64,000 nucleotides of DNA from Aspergillus flavus (Eukaryota > Ascomycota > Eurotiomycetes > Eurotiales > Aspergillaceae): contig NC_092408.1 in NCBI RefSeq assembly GCF_009017415.1, positions 1,550,001 to 1,614,000 on the forward strand, written 5' to 3'. The notes beneath the pieces are model-generated. The model was not told the origin of the DNA and ran no database searches. It saw only the letters and a program-made list of their open reading frames with translations. Shown here piece by piece: positions 56,697 through 64,000 of the stretch; position 1 is the stretch's first letter, and every line of letters begins with the position of its first letter. The translations under genes were made by a program, and so were the position numbers.

Positions 56697-58122
56697 ATGA
56701 AGTCCCAATCCAAATTTCTTTTCACATCCGAGTCTGTAGGTGAAGGACACCCGGATAAAATATGTGACCAAGTGGCCGATGCCATCCTCGACGAATGTCT
56801 CAAGCAGAATCCTCTGAGCAAGGTCGCCATAGAGGTCGCTGTACGGCCGGGGCTAGTGATTGTGTTTGGTGTTGTCCACTTCATCCCCCAATTGGATATC
56901 GACGCCATTGTTCGCTTCGTGCTGAAAGACATTGGGTACACTAGCCCAGACCAGGAGTTAGACTATCGGACGTGCCAGGTCATGGACTGCGTGGAGCTAC
57001 ACCCATCGTTGTTTAACGGCATATCCTCTGGCCTTGAAGCACCCGATGATGAACCGGCAGGCGATCAGGTAAAGCGCTCTCTGTCCATTCTTCTGACAAG
57101 AATTGGCCACTAACCTTTCCATTTTCCTGTTTCAGGGGATGGCTTTTGGATACGCAACAGATGAAACCCCCCAGTTACTGTGAGTTCATCCGACCCGGAA
57201 TAGAGGCCGCCGCATTCATGGCGCTAAGGAAAATTCCAGGCCCTTGACCCTCCATCTAGCGCACAGGATCTCCCGTGAACTGAAAGCCGCCCACACCAAT
57301 CGCATCCTCCCATGGCTTCGACCGGACACCAAGGCACAGGTTACCGTGGAGTATGTTGAGGATGAAGGTAGGATGGTTCCCACCCGAGTCCATAACGTGG
57401 TTATTACTGCGCAGCATACACCTGGTGTGCCACTCGAAAAGTTGCGGCAAGGGATACTAGACAAGGTTGTCCGCAAGTCAATTCCAGCGAAATATCTGGA
57501 TGACCGGACCGCCTATCATGTATGTATCATGTCCTCGCGTCCAAGATCCATGCGGCATCCTGAAACTTATCAAAACTACGTGCCACTAGATCCAGCCAAC
57601 AGGAGATGTAGGAGTGAGCCCATCAGGCAAGTTCGCCGGCGTGACCGGTCGCAAAATTGTTGTTGACACCTATGGGGGCTGGGGTGCCCACGGGGGCGGC
57701 GCTTTCTCAGGGAAAGATTTCCGCCAGGTAGGCCCCCTTCCTTCTTTCGAGCTCTAACCCGATTGATCTCACCCATTCTAATCGGCTTGAGGAGAATATA
57801 GGTTGATCGGTCCGCAGCCTATATGGCGCGGTGGATTGCCAAATCACTTGTTCACCACGGGCTCGCGCACCGGTGCCTCATCCAGCTGTCTTACTCCATC
57901 GGCATCGCGGAGCCCTTGAGTATTTTTATCGATACCTTCAAAACCAGCAAATTCACCTCAGACCAATTGAAGGAGATTATCCGCAAGAATTTTGATCTCA
58001 GGCCGGCAGCTATTGCGAAAGACCTCAACTTGATTGATCCGATCTACTACCAGACTGCCAAGAACGGACATTTTACCAACGAGAAGTTCCCTTGGGAGCA
58101 ACCCCTTGACTTGGTGTTGTAG
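56697..58122 (+). CDS. Divergent S-adenosylmethionine synthetase paralogue
   Basis: Five exons (56697-57068, 57136-57179, 57240-57519, 57590-57727, 57802-58122) give 384 aa, full family length. Conserved parts are [68 protein letters not shown] and [14 protein letters not shown]. Several otherwise near-invariant blocks are changed: the ETxxKTG block reads EVAVRPG, the QSPDIAQG block reads LHPSLFNG, and the FIIGGPxGDAGLTGRK loop keeps only GVTGRK. The normal enzyme joins ATP and methionine to make SAM. This copy is probably an extra, specialised or weak form, the housekeeping gene being elsewhere. No internal stop or frameshift is needed, so it is not a simple pseudogene. Confidence 0.85.
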
Positions 58123-58358
58123 TTGTAGGGCTCATTGCTCCTCGAATCAGGCACCTCTTTGGTCAACAAGCTAAAAGCTGAAATTTCCTTTCAAGTACAA
58201 CGTCATACAAAAGCTTCACTGCATCAAATTGGCAGGGAACACTCCATATTTTAATAAGATCAGTTGAATTTAAAGGATCAGTTAAAGTTACCAGAATTAA
58301 ACCCCTATACAAGCAAAAGATTTACAGTATCAGCCCAGCTTAGGTATTAGCAAGATTT

Positions 58359-58640
58359 TTATACGTAGCCTGAAGCTTCTGGGTGTTGTTCCTCTAGGCA
58401 CCCTACGTTAGTTCTTAGTTGCTCAAGATTAGTGCTGGCGTGAGAAAGGCGGGTTGCGAGCAGACTCCTCTGGGCAAAACCCGGAATACGCAGATTGCAG
58501 CCCTGGTAGCGGTCTGTCTCGTCAAGCTTCGTTTGGTTTAAGCTGGATAGTATCATTTGGGCACCGGGTTTGACAGCCTCTGCAACATGAAAGCCAAGTC
58601 CGGACGTGGCACCAAGGACACGGTAACAATGCCAAATACG
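58359..58640 (-). pseudogene. Short-chain dehydrogenase fragment
   Basis: Minus-strand frame with the Rossmann start of an SDR: VLGATSGLGFHVAEAV (the TGxxxGxG-type motif), then GAQMILSSLNQTKLDE, and further on IPGFA and STNLEQL, which recall the next two secondary structures with material lost between. The frame stops at 58359. The NNAG and YxxxK catalytic parts are missing and no proper N-terminus is seen upstream. Best read as a 5' remnant of an SDR gene. Confidence 0.5.
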
Positions 58641-59111
58641 TGCATAATGGGGCTTTTCCAGGTCTTGACCCCCTTGCTGATACCTATGTAACGTAATAGT
58701 TACTGACATGTCTGTCATGACAGACGCAAGGGGGTGGAATGCGACGTAGGGGATCTGACAGTGACCGTAAACTCGACATTTCCGGAGATGCTCGAGAATA
58801 TTGGTCGCATTAGAGCAGGTACTCGGCTGGGGTGTCATGGAAATTGGCCCATTGATGACGCAAAGACTTTCGCACCAGCAATCAGTCCTAGATAGAGCGC
58901 AACACAAGGGGTAGAAACAGATCCTAACTAGTTCCGGAAGAAGAAATAAAACTAGCCTTAGTGGTGATGTTACGAAGGAAGCCGTGATCATGATGGTTTC
59001 CATATCCGTGCTCGATGGACGTAGACGTTAAAATCCCGTGCTACTCCTCAAATGTAAGGTGATTCTGCCCTGCTTAGTGACCGTCAATAAAGTATCCAAC
59101 AAAACAACAAT

Positions 59112-59907
59112 ATGAAGCTATTCATCTCGTCCATTCTTAGCATTGGCTGCCTTGCCAAGATCGCCAATGCGAGTCTCGGGGCCCTGAACAACCCTGGTTT
59201 ATTTCCCTTTGTTTTTAATGGAGTCGCTGTGTTCAATTATCCCAATTGGACCACCCAACAGCCCCGAGATAGCATCAAAGAAGGCGAGAACTTCTTTTGC
59301 TATGCTACTGAGACCGGCTACTTGAGTTTTGGCTGGTATGGACTCCATTCCCCCCACGGCATGCATTCTTGTACAATGAAGGAATTCCAGAAAGGATTTG
59401 GTTATTGACAGATAGATCATCAGGTGGCTAGATGCCGCTCCAGGAACCAGCTACTCACATTGCCGCCCCGATTCACCCGACTTCGTTTGGTATGAATACT
59501 CGGAAAAAATCCAGTGCAGCGAAACGGGCTGCAAGGCGCATGTCGTCAATTACTGGGCTGCCAACAATAGCCTGAAATTTGAGACGGACTACGTCTTCAG
59601 TGATGCCAACCTCGCGCTTCCAGAGTTAGGTACTCTGAGTACATTTTACCGCGATGAGGAGCAGGGGGCCTCAGCAGTAGGCACCAGACATGTCCTCTCC
59701 TCCACATCATCCACCGCATTGGACTGCTGTAAAGCATTGAAGACATTCCGCGAGATTAAGGATAAATACAAACTTAACCTAAGCTTTGATCTGAAAGATA
59801 TCTGTCCGCCGCAGGAGACGGTCAAAACTTCATGGTGGCGTTGGGGTCAGCTTCCGATGGATGGGGGATGTGATAGCGAATTAAGTAATTTAAGAACTCA
59901 ACTCTGA
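59112..59907 (+). CDS. Small secreted Cys-containing protein, function unknown
   Basis: A 235-aa protein in two exons (59112-59335, 59424-59907) with an 88-nt intron. The splice gives LSFGWWLDAAPG and keeps frame to the stop. A signal peptide is clear (MKLFISSILSIGCLAKIANA). The mature part has about eight Cys, including a CC pair (TALDCCKALK), several aromatic residues (NYPNW, SWWRWG) and one sequon (NYPNWT). No known domain is recognised. Size, secretion and Cys content fit an effector-like or extracellular defence protein, but this is only inferred. It sits next to transposon debris. Confidence 0.7.
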
Positions 59908-59989
59908 AACGGTGATTCGCAGCTTTCACCTTATCAGCCAATCCCTAGTTAGTCTTATCTCTCATTCCTCCAAGAAGCAGTCAAGCGAC

Positions 59990-60900
59990 TGGCCGTTTGT
60001 GCCAGCGGTATGGCCGTATGGCCTCCTTACCTAGCCACAAAAACAGGGCTTTTCTATCACATCGATCTCCTAGCTATTATACAAATCCTGTACCGTCCTC
60101 TGATTCCCTGTCTCATCCGGCAGGAAGCGTATTAGCAATCACCACTGATAAGGCATCAAATAATAGTACATTAGTATCTATTATCCAGGAATCAGTTCAG
60201 TCTCTGGTGCTAGATAATGACATTACTATTATTCGGATTCCCTGTATTGCCCATGTTATTCAACTCAATCTAAAACAGCTTCTCGGCAAATAAAAGCAAA
60301 TCCTAAAAATGAGACGACAGAAATAGAGTAGTCAGAGACCCGTTGTTCAGTTGCTGCGTGGAAAACATCAGAAAAAAGAGATTGTCAGTACAATTAACAA
60401 GGTTAGATTAATCTTTCTCTCTCTATTATACACTGTTATTCCTAACTAACTTACTAGATCCGGAATCTTGCAGTCTTTACCAAAACCAGTCATCAACCAT
60501 ACAAACATTTGAGCTTGATATGCTTCTCAATCCAATCCGGTCATGTCAGTCACAACCAAGCCAAAATAAAGAGAGTACACATTATCTTGAGAGTGGTATG
60601 TAAGCCCTAAGTTACGCTTGTTTATTCTTAGCTAAATATATAAACAGGCACACTTCCAATTGCTCCACGTATTTTCTGGAGAGATAATCAGCATAGGTTT
60701 CCGGCACTTGCAAGGCTTTCTCGAGATGTTCTTTCTATCCCTGCTACTGGTGCTGGATGGTGAATGTGGCAAGTCCTCTGTCAACTTGCTGGAGTTGGGA
60801 AATCTGGATCTTTAGTTTTGGTATAGATGCCAGGCTCGGTCCTAAAGACCTCCTTTGCTTCTACAAGTATGGTGTACCGGGGTTATGTACTCAAAGTTTC
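59990..60900 (+). mobile_element. Decayed hAT-family transposase remnant
   Basis: A frame from about 60060 gives the centre of a hAT transposase: VLAITTDKASNN (normally TTDNASNN, with a catalytic Asp), IIQESVQSL, and IRIPCIAHVIQLNL with the family CxxH. After LLGK there is a stop, and the following several hundred bases still read like transposase in broken frames with many stops. Terminal inverted repeats and target duplications were not found. It is inactive. Confidence 0.7.
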
Positions 60901-60945
60901 ATATCCAACGACATTCAACGACAACACAGACGTCAACAACTACAC

Positions 60946-62355
60946 TCAAACAACCGCCCACCGAAAACAAAGCTGACAAAACTCCACAAACCCTAACCTC
61001 TCCATCCCACTCACTAGTACATCAACCCCATCAGTTCTCCTCTCACTACCATCCCCAATCACACCAGCACCCCTCGAATCCACCATAATCTTCCACCCCC
61101 TCAAAGCCACCAAACAACCCGCCGCAGCCAAATAAACAAACCCCGTAAACAACTGTGTCCCCAGATAACTGCCCGTCCCCGTAAAGATCTCCAACGCAAT
61201 CGGCTCACTAAACGTACACGGCAACACAATACTCAACCACAATATATTCAACCCAGCCGGCACCTCCTTCAGCCCAACAACCTCAGCCATGAGCGGCGCA
61301 ATAGTAGCCCAGAAGTTTCCCGCGATGAGTCCCTCCGCGACGGCAAAGAACCCCAGCACCCCGTAGCTCTTGGCATTCGTCCAGACAACCAGCGCTAAGA
61401 TACCCGATAGGAACGTCATGGAGCTGGCCATGTTGATCCGTCCGACGCGGTCGCTGAAATAGCCGATGCAGGGGCGGCCGACGGCTTGTCCGAGATTGAA
61501 TATTGCTGTTATGATGGAGGCTTGAGAGGCGTTGAGGCCGATTTCGTTGGCGTAGTTGGCGAGACTGTACATGAGGACGAAGTAGCCGAGCATTGTGAAG
61601 CTGGCGAAGCCGAGGAGGAGTTGGTATTCGCCTTTGCGGAGGAGGGTCAGGTTCATGGATGTTTGTTTGTGATGGCCTGTGGTGGTGCTGTTGCGGTCCT
61701 TGATTAGGAGTGTACAGGTTGTATTTACGATGAAGCCAATTATACCGAGAATTCGGAAGGCCCATTGTAGTCCTAGGTTGCGGATCATGGCGCCTGTTGC
61801 GAGGGAGTAGATGAGGCCGCCAAGGCCGGCGCCGGAGAGCGAGATGCCGCTGGCTAGTGATCGTTTGGTGGTGAACCATTGCGGGACGACTGCTGCCGTC
61901 GGGATGAAGAGGAAGCCTACCCCCATGCCGAAGAGGACTCCCTGTGTGAGGAAGAGGTGCCAGATTTCGGTGGCGAAGCTCGCGCAGATTAAGCTGGCGG
62001 TTTCGAGGATGACTCCGCAGAACATTATTGGTTTTATGCCCCATTCTCGGACGGATATTGTCGCGATGGGTGACACCAGTAATAGCAGGGTGATGCTTAG
62101 GGATCCCACGAAGGCGTATTCCAAGGGTGATGAGCCGGGGAAGGTATTGTGCTTCAGGTAATGGGCAAGGAATACGCCGTATGCAGAGTTGAATCCCCAT
62201 GAGTGAGCGTTGATTGTGGCAGCCGCTGCTGTGCAGACCCATCCATAGCCACCATCTGGCGGACTACTCTGCACATTCTGCTGCTGAGCTTGAGGTTGGA
62301 CTGGGCCTTCTGAAGGCTGACTTTGGTCATGCGGTGGTTGAATATCTTTCTCCAT
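60946..62355 (-). CDS. Monocarboxylate-type MFS transporter (SLC16-like)
   Basis: Single-exon 469-aa protein of the fungal Mch/Esbp6-type monocarboxylate porter family. A Gln/Pro-rich cytosolic N-terminus leads to PPDGGYGWV, the family signature before span 1, then NSAYGVF, a dozen hydrophobic spans, and the loop GYFSDRVGRI between the two halves (motif A-like). Yeast Mch proteins do not carry monocarboxylates efficiently, so the substrate is open (acids, vitamins or secondary metabolites). The Met at 62355 was preferred: an in-frame Met 50 codons upstream would add a hydrophobic segment atypical of the family. The C-terminal end abuts the transposon remnant. Confidence 0.88.
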   Translation of the reverse strand: MEKDIQPPHDQSQPSEGPVQPQAQQQNVQSSPPDGGYGWVCTAAAATINAHSWGFNSAYGVFLAHYLKHNTFPGSSPLEYAFVGSLSITLLLLVSPIATISVREWGIKPIMFCGVILETASLICASFATEIWHLFLTQGVLFGMGVGFLFIPTAAVVPQWFTTKRSLASGISLSGAGLGGLIYSLATGAMIRNLGLQWAFRILGIIGFIVNTTCTLLIKDRNSTTTGHHKQTSMNLTLLRKGEYQLLLGFASFTMLGYFVLMYSLANYANEIGLNASQASIITAIFNLGQAVGRPCIGYFSDRVGRINMASSMTFLSGILALVVWTNAKSYGVLGFFAVAEGLIAGNFWATIAPLMAEVVGLKEVPAGLNILWLSIVLPCTFSEPIALEIFTGTGSYLGTQLFTGFVYLAAAGCLVALRGWKIMVDSRGAGVIGDGSERRTDGVDVLVSGMERLGFVEFCQLCFRWAVV

Positions 62356-64000
62356 GTTGATGGGCGAAGGGTAATAAGAGATACTGTCTGGTTGGCATGG
62401 TATCTTATATGTATACCAGAGCTTAGTCGGCCAAGACATTATAGTCAGAATTATACATATGATGGAGAAACGACGTCTCATGCCGTGGATCCGGTTCATA
62501 TCCATGCGGTGATAGGCCGGGCGGCGTTTGATCCATAGCCCTAAGGCGCTTCCGGTGATTGTCTCAAGCCGGGACTTAGAACGCCCTTCACATCGAAGAA
62601 GTCTCCATTAAGCGCAGCTCCACAGTTCCTCATGAAAATCCAGAAGTGGGTTCTGGAACGCAAAAGTAGTCCTTCTCGGAAAGCTCTCGTAGTCACCGAT
62701 TCAAACGCCGGATTTCGGCCTTTGAAAATATAATCACCGATCACAGACCCTCTACACATCTGGGTCAGCTCCTCCATTCTATAGATGTTCAACCATTCTA
62801 TAGATGTTCAACCATCCAAGCCCTCCTCAAATCCCTTGGAAGATTCGATCAAACATCGTGGCGGCCATGTGATAGAAGAGACTAACGTGAGCATCCGAGA
62901 CAATTCTTTGGGTCGTAATTCAAAACACGATTCTCAAAAGCAACACGTACTTCACATCTTCTCGCGAGGCACGTCTCATGTAGGATATGCATATTGGGCG
63001 TCAATATCTTCGTGATATAGCGAGAGGAAGTATCTCATTCGTATTCGGATAGATTGTTGATGCTGCGGAAGTTCACAGTAAGCATCTCATGGTTGGTCGG
63101 GGAAGACACTATATTCCCAGCTCCTAATCATGAATCTTTTAGAGTGTATTCAAGAGTTTGAACTGCACAGACCTTTCGTTCTCGGGTAATGAGGCAGGTT
63201 CGGGCTGAAGAGAAGCTCGTTCCTTGTCTGTACAATCCGTCATAAGTCCCAAGGACAGTTGTTTGCAAAATAATGATGAATAGAGTATCATGCTTCGCTT
63301 CCGTGTGGGAATTCTAAGATATGAGCAGTTTTTGAAAAAATAATAGAGTCGAGACGCGTTTTAATATGCGTTTCGGAAGGTTGGCTCATACAAAGTGGTT
63401 GTTTAGTATGATGCGTGTGGTTCGGCAAGCAATTAATGTAGGAGCGTGGATGGTACAATGGAAAGGCAGACGATAAAATAATGATGCATTGTGTGATGGC
63501 AAAGTTGCTACGGGTTAACTGTGGAACGAAGGAAATTAGTAGCTGGGAATTGGGATGCAAGGGTTAGAGTGGGACCTTGCTCGAGTATGTGACGACGGTA
63601 GCTTTGTATCCCGAAATAGTGATGATACGAAATGTTAGAGACCAAGGATGCTATCGCATAGATATCACGTACTTCAGGCCCTTTTTATGCCCAATATGGA
63701 CATTGTAACGGAACTCCCGATCCCAGGAATCCGACTGCTAAATAGAGTACAATGATATATTCCCCCTTTAACTCCAGTGAGACCTTGGAAATAAGACCAA
63801 CTTGTATGACATCACAGGATATGAATTTAAAATATAACCTAGACTCTATGGCGGCCTGCTTGTTGACGAAGTACACAGTGGTGATTTCCATAAGATATTG
63901 CCAGGTTTTGAAGTAGCTTTCTGAAACGTACTTCTCATAATATAAAATAGTATCTCCTAAAAGTTGCAATCTTCTCATTTTTAACTATGAAGGAAATTCG
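62356..64000. other. Right-hand end, no recognisable gene
   Basis: About 1.6 kb, AT-rich to the right. Open frames at 62541-62792, 63288-63560 and 63685-63978 (all minus) match no family and lack convincing gene structure. A gene entering from beyond the window cannot be excluded. Confidence 0.4.
62774..62811. repeat. Perfect 19-bp tandem duplication
   Basis: CCATTCTATAGATGTTCAA occurs twice head to tail and is followed by CCATC, the start of a third copy. Looks like recent slippage or a repaired double-strand break. Confidence 0.85.

Noticed and set aside
62356..62505. In-frame 50-codon extension of the monocarboxylate-type transporter
   Set aside because: It would add a hydrophobic segment before the usual cytosolic Gln/Pro-rich N-terminus. 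The Met at 62355 fits the family.
63685..63978. 97-codon minus-strand frame at the right end
   Set aside because: No recognised motif, AT-rich, and lacks neighbouring exons; likely chance.
1..64000. A secondary-metabolite backbone cluster, CRISPR array or rRNA
   Set aside because: No polyketide synthase, NRPS or terpene cyclase motif, no regularly spaced repeat-spacer array and no rRNA-like sequence was seen.

Overview
The window is nuclear DNA of a filamentous ascomycete, most likely an Aspergillus-type member of the Eurotiales. Short introns (about 43-105 nt) have GTATGT/GTGAGT/GTAAGT donors, CTAAC/CTGAC-like branch sites and YAG acceptors. The families are typical of that group: Sqt1, Caf1, complex I B12, deuterolysin, copper amine oxidase, DUF1275 and BBE-type oxidases. 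There are no operons, no rRNA or CRISPR, and no tRNA I can support. Exon-intron structures were worked out by hand. In every multi-exon model the phases close, but splice sites remain predictions without cDNA.

Layout. 0.3-4 kb: a BBE-type flavin oxidase convergent with an aldehyde dehydrogenase. 5.8-9.3 kb: a DUF1275 membrane protein divergent from an isocitrate-lyase/PEP-mutase family lyase. 9.8-17.1 kb, all on the minus strand: an unknown coiled-coil protein, a LURP-one-related protein, a secreted GDSL esterase and an intronless secreted GH20 glycosidase. 17.1-20.5 kb: a 3.4 kb stretch with no recognisable gene. 20.5-24.95 kb: an M35 metalloprotease with a repetitive tail, then an eight-exon protein combining an SRA-like region, two Cys clusters and an AlkB-type 2OG dioxygenase.

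26-36.4 kb is a conserved block: a peroxisomal acyl-CoA synthetase (ends AKL), the Rpl10 chaperone Sqt1, the complex I subunit B12/NDUFB3 divergent from the deadenylase Caf1/Pop2, and a copper amine oxidase. 37.2-41.8 kb: a His-rich small heat shock protein, a single-pass surface protein and an RNase H. 43.1-43.7 kb: a broken acetolactate-synthase-like gene. 44.3-50.1 kb: one 11-exon gene for a 1730-residue protein of unknown function with a long Glu/Lys tract and coiled coils.

From about 50.8 kb the sequence looks accessory: a GC-rich repeat, an MFS exporter, a carboxylesterase with a lectin-like N-terminal extension, a divergent SAM synthetase paralogue, a short-chain dehydrogenase fragment, a small secreted Cys-containing protein, a dead hAT transposase and a monocarboxylate-type transporter. 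The last 1.6 kb shows no gene. The genes do not form an obvious biosynthetic cluster. The most unusual gene is the SRA-like/AlkB protein at 22.5-24.95 kb, which has the parts expected of a reader-plus-eraser of modified nucleic acid.
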